Shown: positions 45,754 to 54,801 of the stretch, piece after piece
Layout: the number at the start of each line of letters is the position of its first letter
How positions within the stretch are numbered: the stretch's first letter is position 1
Assembly: GCF_006874425.1 (NCBI RefSeq)
Contig: NZ_VIJZ01000002.1
Location: 558,001 to 622,000, forward strand
From: Paenibacillus ottowii
Lineage (GTDB): Bacteria; Bacillota; Bacilli; Paenibacillales; Paenibacillaceae
Direction of reading: 5' to 3'
Length of the DNA stretch: 64,000 nt
The notes under the pieces: model-generated
Database searches by the model: none
Told to the model about the DNA's origin: nothing
Seen by the model: only the letters and a program-made list of their open reading frames with translations
Translations under genes and position numbers: made by a program

Positions 45754-47436
45754 TTACTTTTCGACGCTCTTATACCACTCGTTTACTTCCTTTGTAATTT
45801 GTTCGCCACCAGCGGCTTTCCACGTCTGTACAAAGGTATCAAAAGCGGAGATCGGCTGTTTGCCATAAATAATTTCATTGAAGGTTTGGCTCTCAATCTT
45901 ATCCAGATAATCCTTTTTAGCCTTCATGGTTGGCGTGGTAGGTCCTGTAAACTGATCTTTCATAGAGATATCCTTCTGTTCCATAAGCACTTTGGCTGCA
46001 GCAGGAGTGTCTTTCCCGTAATTCACCATTACATCCTTTTCCAGTCTGGTTTTCGGTTCTGCGCCATTAGCCAAGCTTAACAAAGCCTTCATTTGGGCAT
46101 CAGGTATACGCGCACCATCCCGAACCAGCAAATAACGAATAGAGTTCACATAACCGCCCGGTATTTTATCAATAGACACCAGCTTTCCATTGGCATCTAA
46201 ATCATAATCGTAGCCCTTAAACAACCCATTTGACAAATCACCGTCCGGTTTGGCATTTGCATAATGGTCAAACAAGTAATTTTGATACGTGAAAAAAGCT
46301 TCAGGATGCTGCATCTGTTTATTGATGAGTACGACGCCATTAGTGTACTGTGTTCCATGACGCATGGCTTTGTTGTCCGGTCCCGCTGGAATCTTGACCG
46401 GCTTCCATACAGCACTCGGCGCATTTTTAACTGTATCCTGAAGCGGCCAGCCGCTCATCCAATACGGCCCCGGAATCATACCGGCTGTCCCTGCAACTGT
46501 AGGTTCTGCCGTTTTATTTTCATCCCACAATGCTGCTTCCTGAGGAATATATCCTTTTTTGAGCCACTCACTCAGCTTTTGCAGACCCGGCTTCATGCCA
46601 GGCTGCACAGAGCCATATTCCAGGCTGCCGTTTGCACCTTTGTTCCACTGTTGGGGTAGTGTGCCGTAAGCCCCGAAAATCCAGGATGGGTCACCCATCC
46701 AAGTGTTCATGGATGTTTTGAACCCGATACTGAGCGGAATTACTTTGTCTGGAGCCAGTCCGTCCGGTTTTTTGTTTTTAAAGGCATCCATCACTTTTTC
46801 CAGATCATCCATCGTCTCAGGAGCCTTCATGCCCAGCTTATCTAACCAATCTTGCCGTACCCACAATACATAATCGTGGTTATAGGCGAAATCAAGCACA
46901 GGGATACCCATTTTTTTACCATCCCGGCTATACTGATTCCATACGTTCGTATCCTGGTTCATGGCCTGCTTCCAGGAATCCGAGGCATATTTATCAAACA
47001 ATGGACCAACCTCAGCGAACATTCCGGAATCGATCATATCCTGAGCCAGCTGCTCATTCTCTGTTCCCAATACAACGACGTCAGGCATCTCCTGACCGGA
47101 GGACATCGCCAAACGCAGTTTGGTAGCAAATGCACCGTTTGTATCCGTAACAGACCACAGTGATTTTACATTAATCCCGAATTTCTCTTTTGCCCATTTT
47201 GTCGCAACGTTATTTTCGATGGATTCTCCATTTTTAAATTTTAAGGTGGGATCTACCCCCCATACCGTGGAAATGGTCACTTCAGGACTGTATTTTTCTT
47301 TGTATACGTTTTCAGTTTTAGCTGCGCTATCCGCATTTCCATCATTTCCTGTGCCTGAGCAGCCCACAAGGCCAACTCCCAATACCATCGTTGCGGCAAG
47401 TAACGACAATAGCTTTTTTTTCGAATGAACTCGCAT
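45754..47436 (-). CDS. Extracellular solute-binding lipoprotein of the galactan ABC importer
   Basis: 560 residues. The lipoprotein signal peptide ends in the lipobox LVGCSG (Cys about 26), followed by a Gly/Asn/Asp-rich linker. The long form is of the LplA/YtcQ group (VTISTVWGVDPTLKFKNGESIENNVATKW). It captures the sugar at the membrane surface. It is the first gene of the transport operon, preceded by the two-component system genes on the same strand. Substrate is inferred from the GH53 and GH42 genes downstream. Confidence 0.9.
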   Translation of the reverse strand: MRVHSKKKLLSLLAATMVLGVGLVGCSGTGNDGNADSAAKTENVYKEKYSPEVTISTVWGVDPTLKFKNGESIENNVATKWAKEKFGINVKSLWSVTDTNGAFATKLRLAMSSGQEMPDVVVLGTENEQLAQDMIDSGMFAEVGPLFDKYASDSWKQAMNQDTNVWNQYSRDGKKMGIPVLDFAYNHDYVLWVRQDWLDKLGMKAPETMDDLEKVMDAFKNKKPDGLAPDKVIPLSIGFKTSMNTWMGDPSWIFGAYGTLPQQWNKGANGSLEYGSVQPGMKPGLQKLSEWLKKGYIPQEAALWDENKTAEPTVAGTAGMIPGPYWMSGWPLQDTVKNAPSAVWKPVKIPAGPDNKAMRHGTQYTNGVVLINKQMQHPEAFFTYQNYLFDHYANAKPDGDLSNGLFKGYDYDLDANGKLVSIDKIPGGYVNSIRYLLVRDGARIPDAQMKALLSLANGAEPKTRLEKDVMVNYGKDTPAAAKVLMEQKDISMKDQFTGPTTPTMKAKKDYLDKIESQTFNEIIYGKQPISAFDTFVQTWKAAGGEQITKEVNEWYKSVEK

Positions 47437-47556
47437 CTTGTTCCCCCTCTAAAAATCATTTTCTACTCTTTTATTATAAGAGGGCTTTTAATGGCAGCCT
47501 ATGTCACAAAATAAATATTTCTGCACCTTTCCCAACTGATCTTTACTTCTTTGTCT

Positions 47557-49182
47557 TTACTGCTCCCGAAATTCATGCGGTGTCATTCCATAATGCTTTT
47601 TGAACATCTTACTGAAATATTGGGGATTCTGATAGCCGAGTTCAGTTGTTATTTCATATATTTTTTTGTTGGAATATTTAAGCAAATAAAGAGCCCGTTC
47701 CATTCTCATTCGAATAATATAATCTCCCAGACCTTCTCCAGTTTCAGCTTTATAGATTTTGGACAAATAGACTGGATGAAGGTAAACCTGATCGGCAATC
47801 GTCTTCACAGATAGTTCCTGTCCTTTATCCTGGGCAATCAGCTCTTGCACCTGCTTGACCACATAGCTTTTGGCGCTTTGCTCGCTTGCGGACCACTCGG
47901 CTTTAAGCTTGTTCATCATGGAAAATATCCACTCTTTGAGATGAAGGAACGAATGGACTAATTTCTGCGCATGTAACGGATCGAAGCCTACCTGATCCAT
48001 CTGTGTAATGAAACGTCCTTGTTTGTGCGCTATATACATAAAGGCGCTCGTCACCGAAATGAACAGTTCATATAAATGCTCGCGTGTATATCCTGCCTCT
48101 TCGATTTTGCCAAATACACCTCTCAATTTCTCCTCGGCCTCTTCCCATTGTCTGGACTCTAGCAGATGAGTAAGCGTAGGGTGCATATAAAGTCCCTCCA
48201 GCGACTTCACTGAGCTGTGTGACTGTTCTGTCTGCTCTTCTATGAAAAGCAGTGGATTCGTCTCCTCCTGTTGGTTCCAATATAAGGATCTGATCGCTAT
48301 CTGATATAGCTTAGGCAGCTCATTGGGAAAATTAAACCAATTGGTTAGGGTAACGTAGATTTCTCCTTTCAAGTAATTGCTTACATTTTTTCGAAAGTTT
48401 TCAATCGCCGCACGTAAAATATGATTCTGCTCGTCCACACTTCGGGCAGGGAACGAATCGCTATTCCCTTCTATTAATACGATTAGGCAATCATGGGGTG
48501 CCTTGCAATGCCAAACATAAAAATCAGGTGCGAACACTTCTTCCGCAATATTGCCAATCGCATACTCAATTAACGATACAGAGTGATAGTCCATATCAGA
48601 AAAATGCTTGCCTAGCTGAATAAGCAGCATACTGACAGGATGTTCCATGGTTAGCTTGATTTCGTACTCGGACATTTTGTCCTTTATTTTTTGTACAGTC
48701 AAATCACGTCCGAGTAGCAAATCATGCATCAAATGGGTTCTCAGTACACCGAAATCGTTTCTGCGACTATATTGCAATTGATGAACCTTGTCGAATGCTT
48801 CCCATTCTTCCTTTAGCGAATCCATGGCAGCTGACACACATTTGATAAACTCTTCATCATCCACCGGTTTTAAAATGTAATCAAAAGCCTTGAGCTGAAG
48901 CGCTTTTTTAGCGTATTCAAAATCGGCGTAGCCTGTCAGTAATAAACTGCGGATATGCGGCCAACGCTCGTTTACTTCAACAATCAGCTCTAATCCCGTC
49001 ATGCCTGGCATACGTATATCGGTAACCAGAATATCAATATCGAACGCTTCCAGCACATCTATAGCTGCCAAGGCAGAAGCTACTTGATGTACCCTCTCAA
49101 TTCCCAATGTCTCCCACGGTATGGTAGCCGTCAGGCTTTCCGTAACATAGCTCTCATCATCCACTAATAATATCTGAACCAT
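47557..49182 (-). CDS. AraC-type response regulator (YesN family)
   Basis: 541 residues. The receiver domain begins QILLVDDESYVTESL with the phospho-Asp in DILVTDIRMPGMTGLEL and Lys in ILKPVDD. A long middle linker follows. The C-terminal AraC/XylS DNA-binding domain (KTIADQVYLHPVYLSKIYKAETGEGLGDYIIRMRMERA, EITTELGYQNPQYFSKMFKKHYGMTPHEF) has both helix-turn-helices. Its start overlaps the kinase gene by 26 bases. It probably activates the galactan operon directly downstream. Confidence 0.92.
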   Translation of the reverse strand: MVQILLVDDESYVTESLTATIPWETLGIERVHQVASALAAIDVLEAFDIDILVTDIRMPGMTGLELIVEVNERWPHIRSLLLTGYADFEYAKKALQLKAFDYILKPVDDEEFIKCVSAAMDSLKEEWEAFDKVHQLQYSRRNDFGVLRTHLMHDLLLGRDLTVQKIKDKMSEYEIKLTMEHPVSMLLIQLGKHFSDMDYHSVSLIEYAIGNIAEEVFAPDFYVWHCKAPHDCLIVLIEGNSDSFPARSVDEQNHILRAAIENFRKNVSNYLKGEIYVTLTNWFNFPNELPKLYQIAIRSLYWNQQEETNPLLFIEEQTEQSHSSVKSLEGLYMHPTLTHLLESRQWEEAEEKLRGVFGKIEEAGYTREHLYELFISVTSAFMYIAHKQGRFITQMDQVGFDPLHAQKLVHSFLHLKEWIFSMMNKLKAEWSASEQSAKSYVVKQVQELIAQDKGQELSVKTIADQVYLHPVYLSKIYKAETGEGLGDYIIRMRMERALYLLKYSNKKIYEITTELGYQNPQYFSKMFKKHYGMTPHEFREQ

Positions 49183-50977
49183 CGGTATCCTCCAATTTAA
49201 CTATATCTTGACTTGACGAAGAATGGATCAAGTCGTCTTGCTGACCCTCTTCCATTGACAGTGGCCATTTTAAAATCACTCTCAATCCTCCTAACGGAGA
49301 CAACGAGAAATCCAGCCCAGCGCCTTCACCAAAATGTAATCGCATTCGTTGATGCACATTCCATAAGCCATAGCCGCTTTTTTCTTCTACAGGCTTCTCC
49401 AGTGCTAATATTAGGGACGTTATCCCCTCCTCACTCAAACCGAGTCCGTTATCATCTATAATCAAGTACATGGACGAGCCAACACATTCCGTCTTAATAC
49501 GGATAATTCCCTCCTCCACCTGAGGTTCTATTCCGTGCAGCACCGCATTCTCCACCAAGGGCTGCAACACAAGCGGTGGTACCAGCAGACTATTGGCCTG
49601 TGGAGGAATATCAATAGTGAACGTTAACCTCGGCATACGCATCTGTTGAATTTTCAAGTAGTATTGCACAAACTCGGCTTCATCCGATAAAGGAACCAGA
49701 TCTCTTTCCTGTCTTGTCGTATAGCGGTAATATTTGGACAAATTATGAGCCATGGCTACAACTGCCTCATGATTGCGCAACTTTGCCATGCTCGTAATAA
49801 AGGAAAAACAATTATAAAAAAAATGAGGATTGATTTGAGACTGGAGCTGCTTTAGACGAGCTTCCTTCACATGCAGCTTCTCAACATAAACTTTCTCAAA
49901 CAACTCCTGAATCTGTTCGACCATCAGGTTGAATTGACGTGACAGAAATGCAAATTCATGACTGCCCCTGGGGCTCAAACGAACAGCATAGTCTCCATCT
50001 TTTAATCTCCGAAATGCACGCACAAGCTGGAGAATCGGAACTTGTACCTGTGAATGAAGGAGATACGCACCAATGATGCCTACCAATAGCGAGCCAACAA
50101 CAGTTATATAAAACAGTCGGTTAGAGGAGTAAATTGGAGACATCATATCGGACAAAGGCATGTAGTCAATCAAATACCAACCGGTCGTTTGCGAACGAAC
50201 GGCGTGAACCAGGTAACTTTCGTCTCCCATTTTCACGGTTAGATTATCAACTTCATGCAGTCCCAATTTCTCAAGTTTTGTAATGAGCTGACCCGACAGT
50301 TCTTCGTTTGCAGAGCGGTTATAAATCACGCCTACGCCTTTTTTATAATAAAAAGGCTCCTTCCGTCCATCACCTTTAAAGCGGTCAAGCATATCCTGAA
50401 TATTGCTGCTGTCGAATTCCACTTTAATAATCGTGTTAGCGGTTTCCGAATTAGCTAGAGAGGAAAACGGGGATAATGTATACAATGAAAATATAAATTG
50501 ATCTTTCCCGTACACTCTTTTTTTAGATACCTGCCAGCCGTTGGTAATCGATTGGTTTAATGCCTTCTGGTCATAAAAACCGGCTCCGTTCTCCGATACA
50601 ACTCGTCCAAGCGAAGGGGAATATATACTCAAGCCTGTTCTCCAATTAGAAGAGCTTTCCTGCAGTCCAAGCTTGGTTTGAATCCGCTTGACAAGGTTAA
50701 TTCCATCCAGGTTGAGAGTCTTGTCCTTCAAAAAGATCGCTTGAAAACTGGCTACATCGGGATCATGAATCAGCAAATGCGGCCAGGAGGAAATCATCTC
50801 AATATTCGTATTCACCTGGTTTTGAAAAAAGGTCAGCTGATTATAATTAGATTGATTCAGTTCTTCACGCAGTACGTCAGTCGTTGTCTGATTAGAGTAG
50901 ATATACAAGATCAGCACAGGTATCAGCAACACGATCACAATGGACACGATCTTAGTATAAAAATTAAATTTAAACAT
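49157..50977 (-). CDS. Sensor histidine kinase (YesM family)
   Basis: 606 residues. Membrane segments near residues 9-27 and 290-310 flank an extracellular cache-like sensor. Then HAMP, a His_kinase domain with the phospho-His in QSQINPHFFYNCFSF, and HATPase boxes NAVLHGIE, IDDNGLGLS and GYGLWNVHQRM. ATG 50977 is preferred because earlier codons in frame give a less typical N terminus; the ribosome binding site is AAAGGATG. It overlaps the response regulator gene, so the two are translationally coupled. Signal: probably a galacto-oligosaccharide or the loaded binding protein (inferred). Confidence 0.9.
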   Translation of the reverse strand: MFKFNFYTKIVSIVIVLLIPVLILYIYSNQTTTDVLREELNQSNYNQLTFFQNQVNTNIEMISSWPHLLIHDPDVASFQAIFLKDKTLNLDGINLVKRIQTKLGLQESSSNWRTGLSIYSPSLGRVVSENGAGFYDQKALNQSITNGWQVSKKRVYGKDQFIFSLYTLSPFSSLANSETANTIIKVEFDSSNIQDMLDRFKGDGRKEPFYYKKGVGVIYNRSANEELSGQLITKLEKLGLHEVDNLTVKMGDESYLVHAVRSQTTGWYLIDYMPLSDMMSPIYSSNRLFYITVVGSLLVGIIGAYLLHSQVQVPILQLVRAFRRLKDGDYAVRLSPRGSHEFAFLSRQFNLMVEQIQELFEKVYVEKLHVKEARLKQLQSQINPHFFYNCFSFITSMAKLRNHEAVVAMAHNLSKYYRYTTRQERDLVPLSDEAEFVQYYLKIQQMRMPRLTFTIDIPPQANSLLVPPLVLQPLVENAVLHGIEPQVEEGIIRIKTECVGSSMYLIIDDNGLGLSEEGITSLILALEKPVEEKSGYGLWNVHQRMRLHFGEGAGLDFSLSPLGGLRVILKWPLSMEEGQQDDLIHSSSSQDIVKLEDTDGSDIISG

Positions 50978-51091
50978 AAATTTCACACATCCTTTGCACA
51001 AGAAACAGGCATACTTAAAAGGTATGCCAGAGCCCTAACCTTTGTTGCCGCCATTACATACTATACATTATTAAGGGTTGGCGGTGATAAT

Positions 51092-51256
51092 ATGTTTGAC
51101 TCCAAGCAAATGGAATGGATAAATCAACTATCCGCTGAAGATCTGGCCATTCTAGCTGCCGGCTTCACTACATTAGGTGATTTTTTTGATTTTCTGGCGC
51201 TGATTAAAGCCAAGCAGGAACCACCTAAGGATAAAAAAAGTAAAAGTAGTAGATAA
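51092..51256 (+). CDS. Small acidic/basic protein of 54 residues, unknown
   Basis: MFDSKQMEWINQLSAEDLAI begins the protein, followed by a hydrophobic LAAGFTTLGDFFDFLALI and a Lys-rich tail (KQEPPKDKKSKSSR). A GGTGAT lies a few bases before the ATG. It is probably a short amphipathic or membrane-associated peptide conserved in Paenibacillus. It is convergent with the NucB-like gene, with only two bases between stops. Confidence 0.55.
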   Translation: MFDSKQMEWINQLSAEDLAILAAGFTTLGDFFDFLALIKAKQEPPKDKKSKSSR

Positions 51257-51258
51257 AA

Positions 51259-51696
51259 CTACTTAACAACGAATTTTACACGAGTCCCATCCTCATACTG
51301 ATCCAACTGGTGACTGACCCATGATCCTGCCCCACGATTATCTTTAGGAGCTATGTATTTGACATTTGCATCCTTACCCCCTTCTGAACACATAGCCATC
51401 GGCCATTCATCACGATCGAACCCTTTACGAGTGGGAACACCCGCAAGTGAATGCTTACGATTTTGCTCGGCTCCTTCACGGTCAATTGTGCATACTGGTG
51501 ATTTTCCCGCCTGAATGGCTTCCTTAATATGCTGTGCCGTTTCAGGATAACGACCTGACGGAAATTGCAGCGTTACCTGAGCTGACGATGGCGGGGTCTC
51601 TCCTGTTATTTTCGTAAGAAGATTGTCTCCTTCCAACCAATACGCGCTCACAGCTAGAACCACTAACACGATAAAACTTAGCAACTTTTTCTTCAA
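51259..51696 (-). CDS. nucB: NucB-like extracellular DNase
   Basis: 145 residues with an N-terminal hydrophobic signal segment (LLSFIVLVVLAVSAYWL). The NucA/NucB catalytic region is DREGAEQNRKHSLAGVPTRKGFDRDEWPMAMCSEGG, followed by YIAPKDNRGAGSWVSHQL. The family's DRDEWP Asp/Glu residues and the NRGAGSW segment are intact. NucB is a secreted sporulation-linked nuclease that degrades extracellular DNA. The RBS GGAAAG is modest. Confidence 0.9.
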   Translation of the reverse strand: MKKKLLSFIVLVVLAVSAYWLEGDNLLTKITGETPPSSAQVTLQFPSGRYPETAQHIKEAIQAGKSPVCTIDREGAEQNRKHSLAGVPTRKGFDRDEWPMAMCSEGGKDANVKYIAPKDNRGAGSWVSHQLDQYEDGTRVKFVVK

Positions 51697-51836
51697 TTTA
51701 CTCTTCCTTTCAAACTATTCCAGTAAATGACCTTCAGCTAAGGCCATCCCCAGACTTTATTTTTTGTAACCCCTTACTGACTATAAAAAAAGGTTGAATC
51801 TCCGACGACAAATAGTATAGAGAGGAGGTTGGACGA

Positions 51837-52031
51837 ATGAACGATGAAATCAAACTGGCTGTAAGCCAAATGCAAGCTGTTGTAATCCGGTTACTGAATG
51901 GTAATACCGTAATTGGCTGGCCTAAGCTCCTATCTAATCAGGAAACTCAGCAATTTAAGCTCTACGATGACGAACACGTATATACGATTTCCGTTAATGA
52001 CGTGGATACAGTCGCAAGAGTTATTGTATAG
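51837..52031 (+). CDS. Small protein of 64 residues, Sm-like beta pattern
   Basis: AGGAGG eight bases before the ATG supports translation. After a short helix the sequence MQAVVIRLLNGNTVIGWPKLLSNQ...QFKLYDDEHVYTISVNDVDTVARVIV alternates like five beta strands with the VxxLxxGxxIxG spacing seen in Sm/Hfq-like folds. It lacks the Hfq KH motif. Function unknown; the fold is a guess. Confidence 0.6.
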   Translation: MNDEIKLAVSQMQAVVIRLLNGNTVIGWPKLLSNQETQQFKLYDDEHVYTISVNDVDTVARVIV

Positions 52032-52046
52032 GATACAGGTAGTAAC

Positions 52047-52139
52047 TTAATGAGTCATCCAGCGGACAAGCCCAAACAAGGCGCACCACAGGAGAAGACT
52101 GATCAGAATTCCCCAAAATAAACCTTTAAAAAGCTTCAT
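52047..52139 (-). CDS. Membrane micropeptide of 30 residues
   Basis: An ORF of 30 codons: MKLFKGLFWG, then a hydrophobic stretch ILISLLLWCALFGLV and a polar end RWMTH. It forms one transmembrane helix with a positive N-terminal side and charge on both ends. GGAAAGG lies about 13-15 bases upstream of ATG 52139 (a second ATG is five bases earlier but out of frame). It lies in an otherwise gene-free gap. Composition and layout are unlike chance, but conservation must be checked. Confidence 0.5.
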   Translation of the reverse strand: MKLFKGLFWGILISLLLWCALFGLVRWMTH

Positions 52140-52330
52140 ACCATACTGACAACCTTTCCGACTGGACTTTTTCCTCATTATAGCATGTCAGAAAGATAGC
52201 TGTAGCAGCTTGCTCTTACATTGTCTTTGTACCATATATTTTAAATTTTGAAATCATTATACCAAGAAAAAAATTGCAAAATTCCGGAATCAGGCCTGAT
52301 CACCAATGAAAATGCAATCATGACATAATA

Positions 52331-52384
52331 AAAGTCACAATTTAACCGAAATTTAATGAAATTTTTCCGAAAATGATGTATAAT
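52331..52384 (+). promoter_or_regulatory. Promoter region of the gene at 52418 with the motif shared with maeA
   Basis: AAAAGTCACA is followed by ATTTAATGAA (52351-52360) and CCGAAAAT (52367-52374), then a TATAAT -10 at 52379-52384. No good -35 is present at 17 bases; the motif occupies that place, as expected for an activator- or repressor-controlled promoter. Confidence 0.5.
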
Positions 52385-52417
52385 TATTGACATAATAAAA
52401 CGCACGAGGTGATCATC

Positions 52418-52720
52418 ATGGCATTATTAAATAGAGTAAAGGAATTAAAATTACAGCTCCCTAACGAGCATCACAGCATTTCACAATACGTGGAGCATGC
52501 ATTGCATTCGATTGACAGTTTTGTAGAGCAACATCGTCAATTTGTAGCTACTCAAGCTTTATATGGTGAAAAAATCAATGGTACGGAAGAAAGATTATTT
52601 CGCGACACAATCGCTGAGATTAAAGCCCAACTGGTAGCTACTTTGGAGAAAACAGTTGAAGATTTCGCGCACAAAGGCGATAAACACTGGAAAAATCATT
52701 ATCAGGACGGCGTAGAATAA
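52418..52720 (+). CDS. Unknown helical protein of 100 residues
   Basis: Not recognised. ATG 52418 has GAGGTGAT six bases upstream (the frame starts three codons earlier). The protein is highly helical and charged (ALLNRVKELKLQLPNEHHSISQYVEHALHSIDSFVEQHRQFV, then IAEIKAQLVATLEKTVEDFAHKGDKHWKNHYQ), with many His residues and no membrane segment. It has a strong promoter -10 and a very stable UUCG-loop terminator, suggesting good expression. Confidence 0.6.
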   Translation: MALLNRVKELKLQLPNEHHSISQYVEHALHSIDSFVEQHRQFVATQALYGEKINGTEERLFRDTIAEIKAQLVATLEKTVEDFAHKGDKHWKNHYQDGVE

Positions 52721-52725
52721 ACTGC

Positions 52726-52759
52726 AAATAACCCCCGGTCTTCGGACCGGGGGTTATTT
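52726..52759 (+). terminator. UUCG-tetraloop terminator
   Basis: A 15-bp perfect stem (52726-52740 with 52745-52759) closed by a TTCG loop, ending in TTATTTG. Directly follows the gene at 52418. Confidence 0.9.
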
Positions 52760-52793
52760 GTTGGTATAGACCGAATATGGCTATATCCGTAGA

Positions 52794-54680
52794 CTATTTT
52801 AACACTTTGGCAGATGTCGTTACGTTCTTACCACCATAGGCTACTTTAATACTGGAGCTTCCGCTATCCAAAGCCTTTACCTGACCAGCTGTAACCTGTA
52901 CAATCGACGGTTTGGAGGATGTCCATACCGCTGAATTGGTCACATTCGCAGTCGCGCCTGAATCATAAACTGCACTCACGCTAAGCACTTGTGATGAGCC
53001 TTTAGGCAACTTCAGGTTTTTATTGCTCAATACCAGCTTGAGCAGCTTAGGTGTAACCTTAATCTCCACGTTAAAGGACTTATCCTGGTACGTGCCCGTA
53101 ATGGTTGCTGTTCCAATTCCAACAGCTTTAATGGAAGACCCTTTTACGACCACTACAGAAGCATTCGATGTTGTCCATTTCACTTTACTGCTCAGCGTAA
53201 CTTTTTTACCATCCGTATAATTACCGACGACTTTGATGGACTTACTTCCCTTCAAATTCATTTCAGCACTCGAAAAGCTCGGTGTCAGTGTAGAAATGGC
53301 TCCCTCCACAATGACAGGCACCTTCACGTATTTATTCATATACACCGCTTTAATTCCTGAGTTGCCGCCACTCACCGCTTTTATTTTTCCATTTCCTACT
53401 GTAACTGCGGCTGTTGTAGCTACCCAGCTTACCTGGTTGGTAACATCCACTGTTCCGCCACCAGCCATTTGTGCCTTTACGGTCGGAATACTCGTTTCTT
53501 GGCCTGCAACCAATACATATTTTTTCTCAGAAGCCGTCAGCTTGAGAACTTTGTATTGTACGGTCACTGGAATGTCCAGCTTGAGCGCACCTACTGTCGC
53601 TGTCAATGTTGCACTACCTGGGTTGACTGCCACCAGCTTACCATTTGCAATCTTGACTGCACTTTCACTGCTTAAGCTCCATTTCACATCAGATTGAACT
53701 GCTTTTTTAGCCCCATTGACCAAATAAGCAGATATATTCGGAAGAGAAGTTTTGCTGCCAGTTTCAAGAGCCAGACTGGCTTTGCTTGAGACCAGTTTTT
53801 CGACAGTTGGAAGTACATTAATCTTCAGAGTCTTGCTCAAACCGTGATAGGAAGCTGTAATGGTTGAATTGCCTACATCCATCGGTGTGATTTTACCTTG
53901 CTCTACAGTGGCAACCAGCGAATTAGAGGAAGTCCATTCTGCCGTGTTGGTCACATCTGTTTTGCCGCCAGTCAGGTTTACATCGGTTGCAGTAACCTGA
54001 ATTGGAGAGCTACCCATATAGACTGATTTGGAGCCTGACTCACTCAATACCAGTGCCTGGGATGAAGAACGCACATACACGATCAATTGTGCATTCAGTC
54101 CATCTTTGGCGGCTTTAATGTAAGTCACGCCTTTGGCAAGAGGACGTACAAGTCCATTCTCTACGGTAGCCACAGCCTCATTCGTGGATGTCCATTCCAC
54201 ACCGGACACATTTTCCGTGCCGCCTCCGCTAAGCACACCTTGAGCCGTCAGTTGCTTCGATTCTCCGCCAATGGTCAGATTCAGAGGACCCGCCGGATTT
54301 AATTGCAGCTTGCTGTAAGGCGATTTTACCGTAATTGTCGTGCTTACCGTTTTCTGGTCATATGTAGCGACAATCTTAATCTGCCCTTTGGATACTGGGG
54401 TAATGAGTCCTTTTTCTACCTTTAAGATACTGGAGTCCCCGGAGATCCATTCAGCTTTGTCGGTTACATCCGTTTTGCCAGTTCCCGACACAGCCCACAC
54501 TCTTAATTGAGCGGGGCTTCCACCCAGATTAACTGTAGTCGGATTTTGACTGTCCCACTGTACCGTGGACGTCGTGTTCTCTTCCGCTTGGATCAAACCT
54601 GCTGGCCATGCTGAGAATACAAACATCAGCAAAGCAAGTAAGAAGGTACTCCGTTTGCTCATACGTTTCATACGCTCCAT
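52794..54680 (-). CDS. Secreted protein of tandem bacterial Ig-like (BIG2) repeats
   Basis: 628 residues. Signal peptide: MERMKRMSKRSTFLLALLMF with cleavage after IQA. The rest is about seven repeats of 80-90 residues, each with the BIG2 pattern of a WTSSN/S-type strand, VAxVxxGxIxxxxxGxxxIxAxYxG and a lysine/threonine-rich linker. No catalytic domain, sorting signal or SLH module is visible, so it is a surface or matrix spacer/adhesin of unknown binding. Repeats differ enough to look old. Monocistronic. Confidence 0.85.
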   Translation of the reverse strand: MERMKRMSKRSTFLLALLMFVFSAWPAGLIQAEENTTSTVQWDSQNPTTVNLGGSPAQLRVWAVSGTGKTDVTDKAEWISGDSSILKVEKGLITPVSKGQIKIVATYDQKTVSTTITVKSPYSKLQLNPAGPLNLTIGGESKQLTAQGVLSGGGTENVSGVEWTSTNEAVATVENGLVRPLAKGVTYIKAAKDGLNAQLIVYVRSSSQALVLSESGSKSVYMGSSPIQVTATDVNLTGGKTDVTNTAEWTSSNSLVATVEQGKITPMDVGNSTITASYHGLSKTLKINVLPTVEKLVSSKASLALETGSKTSLPNISAYLVNGAKKAVQSDVKWSLSSESAVKIANGKLVAVNPGSATLTATVGALKLDIPVTVQYKVLKLTASEKKYVLVAGQETSIPTVKAQMAGGGTVDVTNQVSWVATTAAVTVGNGKIKAVSGGNSGIKAVYMNKYVKVPVIVEGAISTLTPSFSSAEMNLKGSKSIKVVGNYTDGKKVTLSSKVKWTTSNASVVVVKGSSIKAVGIGTATITGTYQDKSFNVEIKVTPKLLKLVLSNKNLKLPKGSSQVLSVSAVYDSGATANVTNSAVWTSSKPSIVQVTAGQVKALDSGSSSIKVAYGGKNVTTSAKVLK

Positions 54681-54801
54681 TCGTTTCTCTCCCTTGGGTT
54701 CATTCTATAAAACAGGATATTATTAACAATCCCATTATCCTTTATCGGTAAGCAGCTAACTAAATTGAACCCTTCATCAAAAAAAAGGTGAATTATAACA
54801 G

